Both the position numbers and the translations under genes were made by a program. A stretch of DNA of 64,000 bases, taken from Sphingopyxis indica. Lineage in GTDB: Bacteria > Pseudomonadota > Alphaproteobacteria > Sphingomonadales > Sphingomonadaceae. The notes under the pieces are model-generated. The model was not told the DNA's origin. It made no database searches and saw nothing but the letters and a program-made list of their open reading frames with translations. Numbering within the stretch: position 1 is the stretch's first letter; each line of letters opens with the position of its first letter. Positions 16,853 to 26,191 of the stretch are shown piece after piece. Where the stretch lies: the NCBI RefSeq assembly GCF_900188185.1, contig NZ_FZPA01000014.1:1-64000 (forward strand). Reading direction: 5' to 3'.

Positions 16853-17968
16853 TCAGGCGAGTGCCTGTTCGACAGGCACATAATCGGTTCCGACGGCTTC
16901 GGCTACGGCCTCGAACGTAACCTTCCCATTCCAAACGTTCAGTCCGTGCGAAAGATGCACGTCACGCCGCAGCGCCTCTTTCCAGCCGAGGTCGGCGATG
17001 CGCAGCGCGTGCGGCAGGGTGACATTGTTGAGCGCATAGGTGCTGGTGCGCGCCACCGCGCCGGGCATGTTCGCGACCGCATAGTGGACGATCCCGTCGA
17101 CGACATAGGTGGGGGCATCGTGCGTCGTCGGGTGGCTCGTCTCGAAACAGCCACCCTGGTCGATCGCGACGTCGACGAGCACCGATCCGGGGCGCATCGT
17201 CTTCAGCATCTCGCGGCTGACGAGCTTCGGCGCTTCGGCGCCCGGGATCAGCACCGCGCCGATGACGAGATCGGCCTCGGCGACGCATTGGGCGAGGTTC
17301 GCGCGGTTCGAAAAGCGCGTCTTCGCCCGCGATTCGAAGAAGGTGCCGACGCGCTCGAGCACTTCGGGGTCGCGGTCGAGGATCGTCACGTCGGCGCCGA
17401 GCCCGGTCGCCATCTGTGCCGCGTTGAAACCGACAACGCCGCCGCCGATGATCGTGACCTTGCCTGGCGCGACCCCGGGAACCCCGCCGAGCAATACGCC
17501 GAGCCCGCCATGCGCCTTTTCGAGCGCGGTCGCCCCCGCCTGGATCGACATGCGCCCCGCGACCTGGCTCATCGGCTTCAAGAGCGGCAGGCCGCCGTGC
17601 GGGCTGGTGACGGTTTCATAGGCGATGCACACCGCGCCCGATTTCATCAGGTCGCGCGTCTGATCAGGATCGGGCGCGAGGTGGAGATAGGTGTAGAGGA
17701 TCTGGCCCTCGCGCAGCATCGCGCGCTCGTTCGCCTGCGGCTCCTTGACCTTCACCACCATGTCGCAATTGGCGAAGATGTCGGCGGGCGTGGCGACGAT
17801 CTCAGCCCCCGCGTCGCGATACAGTTGATCGTGCGCAGCGATGCCTTCGCCGGCGCCGGTCTCCACCAGCACCCGATGCCCGTGCGCGACAAGTTCGCGC
17901 ACGCTTTCGGGGGTCAGCCCGACGCGATATTCGTGATTCTTGATTTCCTTCGGCGTGCCGATGATCAT
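16853..17968 (-). CDS. ald: Alanine dehydrogenase
   Basis: NAD-dependent oxidative deamination of L-alanine to pyruvate and ammonia, or the reverse. The 371 residues match the family length. The N-terminal signature is [17 protein letters not shown]. Lys75 (VVKVKEPQ) and His96 (TYLHLAPD) correspond to the catalytic pair of the mycobacterial enzyme. The NAD-binding fold is at [13 protein letters not shown], with an Asp at the end of the second strand (ILD). A divergent Lrp/AsnC regulator and an inverted half-site pair lie directly upstream, indicating control by that regulator. Confidence 0.97.
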   Translation of the reverse strand: MIIGTPKEIKNHEYRVGLTPESVRELVAHGHRVLVETGAGEGIAAHDQLYRDAGAEIVATPADIFANCDMVVKVKEPQANERAMLREGQILYTYLHLAPDPDQTRDLMKSGAVCIAYETVTSPHGGLPLLKPMSQVAGRMSIQAGATALEKAHGGLGVLLGGVPGVAPGKVTIIGGGVVGFNAAQMATGLGADVTILDRDPEVLERVGTFFESRAKTRFSNRANLAQCVAEADLVIGAVLIPGAEAPKLVSREMLKTMRPGSVLVDVAIDQGGCFETSHPTTHDAPTYVVDGIVHYAVANMPGAVARTSTYALNNVTLPHALRIADLGWKEALRRDVHLSHGLNVWNGKVTFEAVAEAVGTDYVPVEQALA

Positions 17969-18055
17969 GATCGCTCTCCACTAACGCTACGTCGGGCGCC
18001 AATTTCCGGTTCCCGAAGCCTTTGGCGAACCATAACAGCAAGGCCGTGCGAGGTG

Positions 18056-18104
18056 CTTGCATATTTTCGCCTGCTGTCACAGGATCACGCACAAATTATG
18101 CAAG
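18056..18104. promoter_or_regulatory. Lrp-type operator between ald and its regulator
   Basis: CTTGCATATTTT at 18056-18067 and AAATTATGCAAG at 18093-18104 are inverted copies matching at 11 of 12 positions, centres 37 bases apart. They lie in the 156-base divergent gap between ald and the Lrp-type gene. AT-rich half-sites spaced by several helical turns suit an Lrp-family oligomer. Confidence 0.65.
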
Positions 18105-18124
18105 ATAAGAAGAATTGACGCCAA

Positions 18125-18589
18125 ATGATCGACCGAATCGACGTCAAACTGCTCGAGCTCCTGCAACGCGACGGCCCGAAACCGGCGGTCGAGCTCGGCG
18201 ACGCGGTCGGACTGTCGCCCTCGGCGTGCCACCGCCGCATCCGCGCGCTCGAGGCGGCGGGGATCATCGCCGGCTATGCCGCGCGGCTCGATCCCGAGCG
18301 GATCGGGCTGGGGCTCGACGTGTTCGTCGACATCACGCTGACGTCGCAGAGCGAGGAGGCGCTGACCGCGTTCGAAAGCGCGGTGATGCGCTTCGACGAG
18401 ATCCTCGAATGCCAGCTCCTGTCGGGAGCGGCGGACTATCGCCTGCGCGTCGCAGCACGCAGCGTCGCCGATTTCGACCGGCTGCACCGCCACTGCCTGT
18501 CGCGGCTGCCCGGCGTCGCCGCGATGCACAGCGCCTTTGCGCTGCGCACGATCAAGGGTTTCGAAGGCTATCCGGTGCGCGCGGCCTGA
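18125..18589 (+). CDS. Lrp/AsnC family transcriptional regulator
   Basis: The 154 residues have an N-terminal helix-turn-helix (IDVKLLELLQRDGPKPAVELGDAVGLS, recognition helix SACHRRIRALEAAG) and a C-terminal RAM ligand-binding domain (VDITLTSQSEEALTAFE, ILECQLLSGAADYRLRV). Divergent Lrp-type genes beside ald are commonly alanine-responsive activators (AldR/AdeR type), so that is the likely role. No strong ribosome binding site is visible before the ATG. Confidence 0.93.
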   Translation: MIDRIDVKLLELLQRDGPKPAVELGDAVGLSPSACHRRIRALEAAGIIAGYAARLDPERIGLGLDVFVDITLTSQSEEALTAFESAVMRFDEILECQLLSGAADYRLRVAARSVADFDRLHRHCLSRLPGVAAMHSAFALRTIKGFEGYPVRAA

Positions 18590-18710
18590 GATTCCACCGC
18601 GCAGTTAACGACGAATTTACCCTTATCGCATCATATCCCGTTGACCAATTTCGCGGACGCAGGCGGGCGAGAGAAATCGCGCGTTCCAAAGTGGCCCAGG
18701 GGACAGGATC

Positions 18711-20063
18711 ATGGTGAAGGATAATCCCATTCATAAGCAGCAGATCGATCCGGTGCTGATGGCCGATCGCTTTCCCTTTTATGACCTCGACGGGCGGCTC
18801 GCCGCCGACGCCGCGGAGATCCACAGGATCACCGAAGGCCATGACGAGGAAATGGGCCGCGCCTATTGGGATGCGTTCAACGCCCTTCCCTCGAACGAGC
18901 GCAAGGTCGAGGGCGAACTTTACAACAGCTATGTTCAGGGCAGCGCCAAGCATATGCGCGTCAAATATGCCGACGCGGCAGGGCAGGACGCAGCGACGAT
19001 CGCCTGCCAGAACACGCATATGGCGCTGCGCGTCGGCGTTCCGCTCGCGTCGGTCCTCTCCTGCATCGCCGAATGCCAGCGGCTCACGATCCACTATGTC
19101 GTCGAAGCCTGCGCGGGCGATGCCGCACGCATCGTGCGGCTGACGAGCGCGGTGAACCGGCTCGCGCTGCTCGAGATGGACATCATGCAAAGCTATGCCG
19201 AAAAGCTCGAACGCGCCGCCGTGTCGCGCGAGCGGCAGGCGCTCGCAGGCGATTTCGACCGCTCGATCGCATCGCTGGTGCAGGACACCGACGGGGTGCG
19301 CCAGCAGCTCGCCAGCCAGGCCGACGCCGCCGACATCGCCGCCAAGGGCATGATCGCCAAGACGAGCGAAGTGGCCGCGGCCTCCGAGCAGTCGGCGATC
19401 GCGATGCGCGAGGCGGCCTCGACCGCCGCCGGGCTGATCCGCGCGATCGAGGACGCACGCGGCGAGGTCGAGGCCTCGGCGAGCGTCGCGACGCGCGCCT
19501 CCGAACAGGCGGGCGAAGCCGTCGCCATGTCCGAAGCGCTGTCGCGCCATGCCGAATCGATCGAATCGATCCTGGGCCTGATCCGCGAGATCGCGGGCCA
19601 GACGAACCTGCTCGCGCTCAACGCCACGATCGAAGCGGCGCGCGCCGGCGAATCGGGCCGCGGTTTCGCCGTGGTCGCGCAGGAGGTGAAGAGCCTCGCC
19701 AACGAAACCGCGCGCGCGACCGACGACATCGCGGGCAAGATCGCCGCGATCCAGCAGGCGACCAAGGGCACAGTGACCGCCAACCAGTCGATCCGCGAAA
19801 CGATCACCGAGGTGCAGCAGTCGGCGCAGCGCATCCGCGACGCGATGGACGCGCAGGCGCAGACGGTCACCTCGATCACCGCCGCGGTAGACGAAACCGC
19901 GCTCGCGGCCGATTCGATGTCGTCGACGATCGCCAGCATCCGTAACGATTCGGGCATGGTCGCGAGCGAGATCAGCGTGCTCAGCGAGAAATTCGCCAGG
20001 ATGGGCGAGCGGCTCCAGTCGCTCGAACAGGCCGCGAGCGAGTTCAGCCGCCGGGTGGCGTGA
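18711..20063 (+). CDS. Cytosolic chemoreceptor with protoglobin-like sensor domain
   Basis: The 450 residues have no membrane segment. Residues 1-160 form an all-helical N-terminal domain that resembles globin-coupled sensors: [18 protein letters not shown] holds a His near 103 at the place of the proximal haem ligand. The rest is a methyl-accepting signalling domain with the hairpin tip [18 protein letters not shown] and [14 protein letters not shown] near 298-332. If haem is bound, it would sense oxygen or another gas and signal to CheA. Globin assignment is inferred from the pattern, not proved. AGGGGA lies upstream. No che gene is in the window. Confidence 0.85.
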   Translation: MVKDNPIHKQQIDPVLMADRFPFYDLDGRLAADAAEIHRITEGHDEEMGRAYWDAFNALPSNERKVEGELYNSYVQGSAKHMRVKYADAAGQDAATIACQNTHMALRVGVPLASVLSCIAECQRLTIHYVVEACAGDAARIVRLTSAVNRLALLEMDIMQSYAEKLERAAVSRERQALAGDFDRSIASLVQDTDGVRQQLASQADAADIAAKGMIAKTSEVAAASEQSAIAMREAASTAAGLIRAIEDARGEVEASASVATRASEQAGEAVAMSEALSRHAESIESILGLIREIAGQTNLLALNATIEAARAGESGRGFAVVAQEVKSLANETARATDDIAGKIAAIQQATKGTVTANQSIRETITEVQQSAQRIRDAMDAQAQTVTSITAAVDETALAADSMSSTIASIRNDSGMVASEISVLSEKFARMGERLQSLEQAASEFSRRVA

Positions 20064-20102
20064 CGCTTTGAATATGGCGATGGTCCCGCTAAACGCGGGG
20101 CC

Positions 20103-20795
20103 ATGACCACGCATATCCTGATCACCGGCGCGAGCCGCGGGATCGGCGCCGCCGCCGCCGATGCCCTCGCGCACCGGAACCATCGCATCGTCGCGCTGTC
20201 GAGCGCCGACGGCGACCTCGGCCAGCCCGACGAACCCGCGCGGCTGTGGGCCGAGAGCCTCGACCGGCTCGACGGGCGCGTCGACGTGCTGGTGAACAAT
20301 GCCGGAGTGTTCGAGGCAAACCCGATCGAGGCGGCCGGCGACGTCTGGCTCGAAAGCTGGAACCGGACGCTGCAGATCAACCTGACCGCCGCGGCGTCGC
20401 TGTGCCGCCTCGCGGTGCTGCACTGGCAGCAGACAGGGCTCGGCGGGCGCATCGTCAATGTCGCGAGCCGCGCCGCCTATCGCGGCGACAGTCCGGCGCA
20501 CTGGCATTATGCGGCGGCAAAGGCGGGCATGGTCGCGATGACCAAGACGATCGCGCGCGGCTATGCCAAGGACGATATTCTGGCCTTCGCCATCTGTCCC
20601 GGCTTCACGATGACCGGCATGGCCGAAGATTATCTCGCGAGCCGCGGCGGCGACAAATTGCTCGCCGACATTCCGCTGGGCCGCGTCGCAATACCGGCCG
20701 AGATCGCCGAAATGATCCGCTGGTGCGCGCTCGACGCGCCGCCGTCGATGACCGGCGCGGTGCTCGACGCCAATGGCGCGAGCTATGTCCGCTGA
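20103..20795 (+). CDS. SDR family oxidoreductase
   Basis: Short-chain dehydrogenase of 230 residues with the cofactor motif TGASRGIG near 8-15, the structural VNNAG, the catalytic Ser in NVASRAAY and YAAAK with catalytic Tyr and Lys. The end ASYVR closes the fold. Substrate unknown; it resembles the FabG-like classical group. It ends three bases before prmA on the same strand, so the two are probably cotranscribed although functionally unrelated. Confidence 0.92.
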   Translation: MTTHILITGASRGIGAAAADALAHRNHRIVALSSADGDLGQPDEPARLWAESLDRLDGRVDVLVNNAGVFEANPIEAAGDVWLESWNRTLQINLTAAASLCRLAVLHWQQTGLGGRIVNVASRAAYRGDSPAHWHYAAAKAGMVAMTKTIARGYAKDDILAFAICPGFTMTGMAEDYLASRGGDKLLADIPLGRVAIPAEIAEMIRWCALDAPPSMTGAVLDANGASYVR

Positions 20796-20798
20796 CCG

Positions 20799-21770
20799 AT
20801 GAGCTGGATCGTCTCCCTTCCCTGCACCCGCGACGAAGCCGAGGCGCTGTCGGGCGAGATCCCCGAACTCGACGCGCTGGCCGCGCCGCCGGTGGTGGTC
20901 ACGCGCGAGATCGACGAGGAGGCGGGGACGTGGCAGCTCGACGCCTATGTCGACGATAAGCCCGGCGCCGACCTGCTGGCGCTGTTGAAATCGCTGGTGC
21001 CGAGCGCCACAGGCGTCGCACCGCAAGTCGAGGCGCTTCCAGAAGCGGATTGGGTGACGCTGAGCCAGCAAGGCCTCGAACCCGTGCGCGCCGGGCGCTT
21101 CTTCGTCCATACGAGCAGCTATGCCGACGCGGTGCCGGCGGGCACGACGCCGTTCCTGATCGACGCGAGCCAGGCGTTCGGCACCGGCGGGCACGACACG
21201 ACCGCGGGATGCCTCGCGATGCTCGACCGGCTAGCAGCGACCGGCGCGAGCCCGCGCAATATCGCCGACATCGGCACCGGAACGGGGCTGCTCGCCTTCG
21301 CCGCGCTGTCGCTATGGCCGCGTGCGCGGGCGATCGCGTCGGACATCGACCCGGCGAGCATTTCCGTGACGCGCGAGAATGCCGCGATCAACGGCGTCGC
21401 GCTCGGGCGGTCGGGCGGCCAGCTGGCGCTCGCCGTCGCGCCGGGCACCGATCATCCGGCGATCCGGCACCGCGCGCCCTATGATCTTGTCGTCGCCAAT
21501 ATCCTCGCCGGGCCGCTGATCACCCTTGCCCCCGACATCGCGGCGGCGACCGCGCCGGGCGGTCACGCGATCCTTGCGGGGCTGATCGCGCGGCAGATGG
21601 AGCCCGTATTCGCCGCCTATCGCGCGCAGGGCTTTCGCCTCGCCGCGCGCGGGGGAAGCGCCGAATGGCCATGCCTGCTGCTCACCAAGCGGCGGCGCTA
21701 TGGCTATCGGCGCAAGGAACGCGCCTTTCACCGCGCGAACCCGGCCGACGCGACCTTCGGAAGCTGGTAG
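20799..21770 (+). CDS. prmA: Ribosomal protein L11 methyltransferase
   Basis: SAM-dependent enzyme that trimethylates L11. The 323 residues have an N-terminal substrate-recognition domain, the signature AFGTGGHDTTAGCL, the SAM loop IADIGTGTGLLAFAAL, and VVANILAGPL. A basic C-terminal tail (KRRRYGYRRKERAFHR) extends beyond most PrmA proteins, which have about 295 residues. It follows the SDR gene by three bases and has no strong ribosome site of its own, suggesting translational coupling. Confidence 0.93.
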   Translation: MSWIVSLPCTRDEAEALSGEIPELDALAAPPVVVTREIDEEAGTWQLDAYVDDKPGADLLALLKSLVPSATGVAPQVEALPEADWVTLSQQGLEPVRAGRFFVHTSSYADAVPAGTTPFLIDASQAFGTGGHDTTAGCLAMLDRLAATGASPRNIADIGTGTGLLAFAALSLWPRARAIASDIDPASISVTRENAAINGVALGRSGGQLALAVAPGTDHPAIRHRAPYDLVVANILAGPLITLAPDIAAATAPGGHAILAGLIARQMEPVFAAYRAQGFRLAARGGSAEWPCLLLTKRRRYGYRRKERAFHRANPADATFGSW

Positions 21771-21793
21771 GCGCGAGCGGCCAACCCGCTCGC

Positions 21794-22792
21794 TCAGACC
21801 GTCAGCACGATCTTTCCGACATGCTCGCCCGCCTGCATCCGGGCGTGCGCTGCCGCTGCTTCGGCGAGCGGGAAACTCTGGTCCATCGCCGGCTTCCACG
21901 CGCCCTCGGCGAGACGCGGCCACAGCGTCCGGCGGATCTCGTCGGCGAGCGCCGCCTTGAAGTCCGCGCTGCGCGCGCGGAGCGTCGATCCGGTCATGGT
22001 CAGGCGGCGGCGCATCAATTGCGACATGTCGATTTCGGCGGTCGCGCCGCGCTGAAAGGCGATGGTGACGTGGCGCCCGTCATCGGCGAGGCAGGCGAGA
22101 TTGCGCGGCACATAATCGCCGCCGACCATGTCGAGCACGACATCGACGCCCCTGCCGTCCGTGAACTGCTTCACCGCCTCGACATAATCCTCGGCCGAAT
22201 AGTCGATCGCGAGATCGGCGCCGAGCGCGCGCGCGGCGTCGCACTTCGCCGGGCTGCCGCAAGTCACGATGATGCGGATGTCGAACAGCCTGGCAAGGCC
22301 GATCGCGGTGGTGCCGATGCCGCTGGTGCCGCCGTGGACGAGCGCGGTTTCGCCGTCCTTGACCCAGCCGCGCTCGAACAGATTGTGCCAGACGGTGAAG
22401 ACGGTTTCGGGCAGCGCCGCCGCCTCGGCCATCGAAAACCCCTTGGGCACCGGCAGCACGCTGCCCGCCGGCGCGGCGCAATATTCGGCATAGCCGCCGC
22501 CCGCGACGAGCGCGCAGACCGCCTGCCCCAGCCATTCGGGATCGACCCCCGCGCCGACCGCGGCGACGGTCCCCGCGACCTCGAGCCCCGGCAGGTCGGA
22601 CGCGCCCGGCGGCGGCGGGTAAAAGCCCATGCGCTGAAGGACGTCGGGGCGGTTGACCCCGGCGGCGGCGACCTGGATCAGCAGCTCGCCCGCGCCCGAC
22701 TGCGGGACTGGACGCCGTTCGGGCACCAGCACCTCGGGCCCGCCGGGCTCGCGAATGGCGACGGCGGTCATGCTTTCGGGCAGGCTGGTCAC
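21794..22792 (-). CDS. NAD(P)H quinone oxidoreductase, zinc-free MDR family
   Basis: The 332 residues form a medium-chain dehydrogenase of the PIG3/zeta-crystallin type: N-terminal GroES-like domain with GPEVLVPERRPVP, the signature VNRPDVLQRMGFYPPPPG, and the NADPH fold GGTSGIGTTAIGLAR. The zinc ligands of alcohol dehydrogenases are missing. Such enzymes reduce quinones or reactive carbonyls. It is convergent with prmA and divergent from DUF1192. Confidence 0.93.
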   Translation of the reverse strand: MTSLPESMTAVAIREPGGPEVLVPERRPVPQSGAGELLIQVAAAGVNRPDVLQRMGFYPPPPGASDLPGLEVAGTVAAVGAGVDPEWLGQAVCALVAGGGYAEYCAAPAGSVLPVPKGFSMAEAAALPETVFTVWHNLFERGWVKDGETALVHGGTSGIGTTAIGLARLFDIRIIVTCGSPAKCDAARALGADLAIDYSAEDYVEAVKQFTDGRGVDVVLDMVGGDYVPRNLACLADDGRHVTIAFQRGATAEIDMSQLMRRRLTMTGSTLRARSADFKAALADEIRRTLWPRLAEGAWKPAMDQSFPLAEAAAAHARMQAGEHVGKIVLTV

Positions 22793-22890
22793 GTTAAATC
22801 CCCCACTTTCCTCGATTTACCCAACGCGCCGCCTTATTGACAGCCGCGGCGCGCGGGTCAACAGTCGCCCACCGGAAGAGGAGCCCATAG

Positions 22891-23088
22891 ATGGATGACG
22901 ACGATCTTCCCCGCCGCCGCGACGATATACTCGCGGCGTTGACGAAACAATCGCTCGATCCCCTGTCGGTCGAGGAGCTGGGCGAACGCATTGCCGTTCT
23001 CGAGGGCGAGATCGCGCGGACGAAGGCGCACCGAGACGCCGCCGGGGGCGTCAAGGCGAGCGCCGAAGCGCTGTTCCGCAAGGCCTAA
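22891..23088 (+). CDS. DUF1192 family protein
   Basis: A 65-residue acidic protein with the family pattern: DDDLPRR at the start, LDPLSVEELGERIAVLEGEIAR and AEALFRK at the end, predicted as one long coiled coil. Function unknown; the family is small and confined largely to alphaproteobacteria. GGAAGAGGAG lies upstream of the ATG. It is divergent from the quinone oxidoreductase and convergent with the CBS chemoreceptor. Confidence 0.9.
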   Translation: MDDDDLPRRRDDILAALTKQSLDPLSVEELGERIAVLEGEIARTKAHRDAAGGVKASAEALFRKA

Positions 23089-23096
23089 AGCTCGTG

Positions 23097-24383
23097 TCAT
23101 GCCGCCGCCACCGCATCGACGAAATGGCGCGCGCGGTCGTGGAGCGATCGCGCCGCGCCGCTGAGCCCCGAGGACAGGCGCCCGAGCGTTTCGGCGCCGC
23201 TGCCGACCGACGCCGCGCCCTTGCTGATGTCGAGCACGCGCATGTCGACCTCGCGCCCCGCCGCCACCGCCTGTTCGACATAGCTCGCGATCATCAGCGT
23301 CGTGGTGCGCTGGCCATCGACCGCGCGGTCGACCGTGTCGGAGAATTTATTGTTCGCCTCGATCGCGCGTTCGATCTCGCGAAAGCCGCCCGCGACCTGT
23401 TCGACCGCCTGCCGGATATGATCGACCTGCTGCGCGATGTCGCCCGCGGCGGCTCGCGTCTGCGCCGCCAGCGCCTTGACCTCCGACGCGACCACCGCGA
23501 AGCCCCGCCCCGCATCGCCGGCGTGCGCCGCCTCGATCCCCGCGTTGAGCGCGAGCATGTTCGTCCGCCGCGCCATGTCGATGATGAGAGCGAGCATCTG
23601 TTCGATCGACTGGCTCGCCGCCTGAAGCGCGGCGGCGCGCTCGCTCGCGCCGCGCACCCGCTCATAGGCCTCGCGCCGCACGGTTCGTGCGCGGGTGCCG
23701 TCGTCGACGATCCGTGCCATCGCGTCGGCGAGCGCATGACCGCGTTCGCCCAGCTCCTGCAAGCCCGCCACCGTCTGCGCCGTCGCGCCCGCGACCGACA
23801 TCGCATCGGCACCGGTCTGGCCCGCGCGCGCGGTGAGCCGCTCAGCCACCGCTTCGACCTCGCGCGCCATGTCGGCGAGCGACGCGGTCAGCGCGGCGAC
23901 ATCGTCCTGAAACCCCTTGCCCGCCGCGTCGATCCGCGCCGCGCGCGCCGCGCGTTCGTGCGCGAGTTCCATTTCGCGCAGCATCGCGAGCTTGGCGAGC
24001 TGCGCGCTGTCGAGCGCCTCGACGAACCGGCCATCCTCGACGAGCAGCAGCGCTTCGTGATCGGACGCCTGCGAAACGATTTGCAGCAACCGCTGCGTCG
24101 GCTCGTCGATGCTGGCGGTCAGGCAGGGGTCGATCATCGCCTCGATCGAGCCGCCGATCGTCGGGTTCTGCATCAGCGAGAACCAATAGGGACAGAAAAG
24201 CAGTTCGCGCACCCTCTGTTCGCGAATGATGCCGACGGGGCGCCGCGCGTCGTCGAGCACCGCGAGAACCCGCAGCCCCGAATGGGCGCGAAAAATGTCG
24301 ATGACGTCCGACATCGGCGCGTCGGCCCCGATCGCGACCGAATGGCCGGAGAAAGGAGCGAGGGCCGTGTCTGCGGGGTTCAT
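23097..24383 (-). CDS. Cytosolic CBS-domain chemoreceptor
   Basis: The 428 residues have no membrane segment. Residues 15-130 look like a CBS pair (SDVIDIFRAHSGLRVLAVLDDARRPVG, then ALLLVEDGRFVEALD). The remainder is a methyl-accepting signalling domain with the tip RTNMLALNAGIEAAHAGDAG and RGFAVVASEVKALA. CBS domains bind adenine nucleotides, so an energy-sensing role is plausible. With the protoglobin-like receptor at 18.7 kb this makes two soluble receptors within 6 kb, without any che gene nearby. Confidence 0.85.
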   Translation of the reverse strand: MNPADTALAPFSGHSVAIGADAPMSDVIDIFRAHSGLRVLAVLDDARRPVGIIREQRVRELLFCPYWFSLMQNPTIGGSIEAMIDPCLTASIDEPTQRLLQIVSQASDHEALLLVEDGRFVEALDSAQLAKLAMLREMELAHERAARAARIDAAGKGFQDDVAALTASLADMAREVEAVAERLTARAGQTGADAMSVAGATAQTVAGLQELGERGHALADAMARIVDDGTRARTVRREAYERVRGASERAAALQAASQSIEQMLALIIDMARRTNMLALNAGIEAAHAGDAGRGFAVVASEVKALAAQTRAAAGDIAQQVDHIRQAVEQVAGGFREIERAIEANNKFSDTVDRAVDGQRTTTLMIASYVEQAVAAGREVDMRVLDISKGAASVGSGAETLGRLSSGLSGAARSLHDRARHFVDAVAAA

Positions 24384-24559
24384 ACTGGCTCCATGCGATG
24401 GATCGTCGGTGGCGCCCCGACTACTCCGGCAAGGTAAACGGCACTTTAACCAATTGTTTCAAAGCTGTGACAGATGGACGATTTCTGCGATCTATCCGTC
24501 GCAAGCGCCTGTTCAGAAACCGCGCGCTATGCAATGGGCCGCAGGTGAGGAGAAACGGG

Positions 24560-24868
24560 ATGCGTGCGACGACGATCATGATGCTGATGGCGCCGCTGGC
24601 GCTCGGCGGTTGCGTGAGCACGGTGAAGAGCGTCGTGACCGCGCCGGTGAAAGCGGCCGGACAGGTCGCCGACTGGTCGACGACGAGCCAGGACGAAGCC
24701 GACCGCAACCGCGGCCGCGCGATGCGCGAACGCGAAGAGCGGCTCGGCGAGCTGTCGCGCAAGCGCGACAAGGCGGCGGCGAAATGCCGCGACGGCGACG
24801 AAGAGCAATGTCAGCGCGCCGAAGTGCTCGATCACGAGATCGAGGCGGTGATGGCGGAGCCGATCTAG
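24560..24868 (+). CDS. Small hypothetical lipoprotein
   Basis: A 102-residue protein starting at the ATG at 24560, behind GTGAGGAG. The signal MRATTIMMLMAPLALGGC ends in a lipobox Cys. The mature chain is a charged helix (EREERLGELSRKRDKAAAK) with two more Cys (KCRDGDEEQCQ) that could form a disulfide. No family is recognised. Codons upstream to 24398 are in frame but lack a signal. Confidence 0.78.
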   Translation: MRATTIMMLMAPLALGGCVSTVKSVVTAPVKAAGQVADWSTTSQDEADRNRGRAMREREERLGELSRKRDKAAAKCRDGDEEQCQRAEVLDHEIEAVMAEPI

Positions 24869-24973
24869 AGTCGCTCTGGCGTTGTAAGTCGTCCAGTTTC
24901 GAACGGCGACACCCTCCAGAACATCGTCATGCTGAACTTGTTTGGTCATTGTCCCTTTTGCATCCGTATGCCC

Positions 24974-25050
24974 CGTCATTGCGAGCGAAGCGAAGCAATC
25001 CAGAGCGGTTTACGCATACTCTGGATTGCTTCGCTTCGCTCGCAATGACG
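24974..25050. repeat. Perfect 32-base inverted repeat
   Basis: Arms 24974-25005 and 25019-25050 are exact inverted copies with a 13-base loop. The arm contains GCGAGCGAAGCGAAGCAAT, the core of a repeat seen in many bacterial genomes. It fills most of the gene-free stretch 24869-25170. The flanks carry short GTCATNCTGAAC-like remnants. The size and perfection suit a small mobile element without a gene. Confidence 0.9.
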
Positions 25051-25170
25051 AAATCCGGAATATGGATGCGAAGGGAATAATCGCCAAACAAGTTCAGGGT
25101 GACGAAAATGGAGAGTTGGCTCTCAACCCGGAACCGCCGCGCCTTTGTGAAGGCATCTTCCGCCCGAACA

Positions 25171-25839
25171 TCAGCGCACCCGGCGCCCCGTCCAAACGAC
25201 GCGGCCGACGAGCTGCACCGATCCCATCGGCAGGTCGGGATAGCTCGGATATTGGGGATTGTCGCTGATCACCGAAATACGTCCGGCGCCCGGCGCGCGC
25301 GCGACGCGCTTGACCATCAGCGCGTCGTCCATCCGCAGCACATAGATGCCGTCGCGCAGCCGCCCTGCCGCGTCGCCGCCGTCGACGAGGATGTCGTCGC
25401 CGTCGTTCAAGGTCGGCGCCATCGAATCGCCCTCGACGCGGATGATGCTGAGCGCGCGCGGGTCGGCGCCGAGGTCGCGCAGCCATTTGGGGTCGAACGC
25501 CACCGCGCCTTCGACCGCTTCGCCGTCGATGCTCGCCCCCGCGCCCGCCGACGCGCCGACCGCGAGCTTGGGAACGAGTATCATGTCGCGGCCGCGCGGC
25601 CGCGCCGGCGTCGCGACGCGCTGCTCCGGCCCGCCGAGCAGCGCTTCGGCGACCCCCAGATAGGCGGCGATGCGCGCACGGTCCTGTTCGGCGAGGCGGC
25701 GCGGCGTCCCGCGCTTGATATATTGCTGAATATAGGCGGCGTTGCGTCCGATCACCGCCGACAGCCGCGCATAGTCGATCCCCTTGTCCTGCAAGAGACG
25801 GTCGAGCGTGGCGCGCGGATCGTCGGCGAAGTCGGTCAC
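25171..25839 (-). CDS. S24/LexA-fold repressor with helix-turn-helix
   Basis: The 222 residues resemble phage cI-type regulators. Residues 15-65 form an XRE-like helix-turn-helix (YARLSAVIGRNAAYIQQYI). The C-terminal S24 domain has the catalytic pair Ser139 (VEGDSMAPTL) and Lys177 (ALMVKRV), 38 residues apart as in LexA. An Ala-Gly pair near 98-101 could be a self-cleavage site. Three TAGGAAA-type dyads lie upstream, so it probably represses itself and the divergent small genes. No phage structural gene is nearby. Confidence 0.9.
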   Translation of the reverse strand: MTDFADDPRATLDRLLQDKGIDYARLSAVIGRNAAYIQQYIKRGTPRRLAEQDRARIAAYLGVAEALLGGPEQRVATPARPRGRDMILVPKLAVGASAGAGASIDGEAVEGAVAFDPKWLRDLGADPRALSIIRVEGDSMAPTLNDGDDILVDGGDAAGRLRDGIYVLRMDDALMVKRVARAPGAGRISVISDNPQYPSYPDLPMGSVQLVGRVVWTGRRVR

Positions 25840-25860
25840 GGGGCTGGTCCTTCCGCATTC

Positions 25861-25925
25861 TTCCTAGCAAGAGGATTTTTCCTAGACAAGTAGGAAATGA
25901 CGGTTCAGATAGGAAATATCCTATC
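25861..25925. promoter_or_regulatory. Three operator-like dyads of the S24 regulator
   Basis: TTTCCTA and TAGGAAA (25878-25897, six-base spacer), GATAGGA and TCCTATC (25908-25925, four-base spacer), and a weaker TCCT with AGGA (25861-25876) lie in the divergent gap. All share the half-site TAGGA. The region is AT-rich compared with its surroundings. Confidence 0.75.
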
Positions 25926-25966
25926 GGGCGACTCGCCCGCCACCTTCAACCGACGGGGAGACGAAT

Positions 25967-26191
25967 ATGGAGCGCAGCCTGTTGCAGCGGGTCGAGGCCT
26001 TTCTGAAGGAAGCGCAGATGCCGCCGACCGTCTTCGGCCGCGCGTCGGTGCGCGACCCGCGGCTGGTATCCGACCTGCGCGGCGGACGCGAACCGGGCCG
26101 CCGGATGATCGGACGGGTGGAACATTTCATGAACATGTGGCGCGAGACGCATCGCGGGGCCGCGCCGCGCCGCGAAAGAGGCGCGCGATGA
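25967..26191 (+). CDS. Small hypothetical protein facing the S24 regulator
   Basis: 74 residues: an N-terminal helix (SLLQRVEAFLKEAQM), then TVFGRASVRDPRLVSDLRGGREPGRR, which looks like the second half of a small helix-turn-helix, and a basic tail. A GGGGAGA ribosome site precedes the ATG. It overlaps the next gene by four bases. It is divergent from the S24 repressor and sits beside its dyads. The family is one I associate with sphingomonads but cannot name; a DNA-binding role is inference. Confidence 0.75.
   Translation: MERSLLQRVEAFLKEAQMPPTVFGRASVRDPRLVSDLRGGREPGRRMIGRVEHFMNMWRETHRGAAPRRERGAR

Noticed and set aside
18552-21194. 880-residue minus-strand frame
   Set aside because: Antisense to the chemoreceptor, SDR and prmA genes. 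It has no start site or family pattern.
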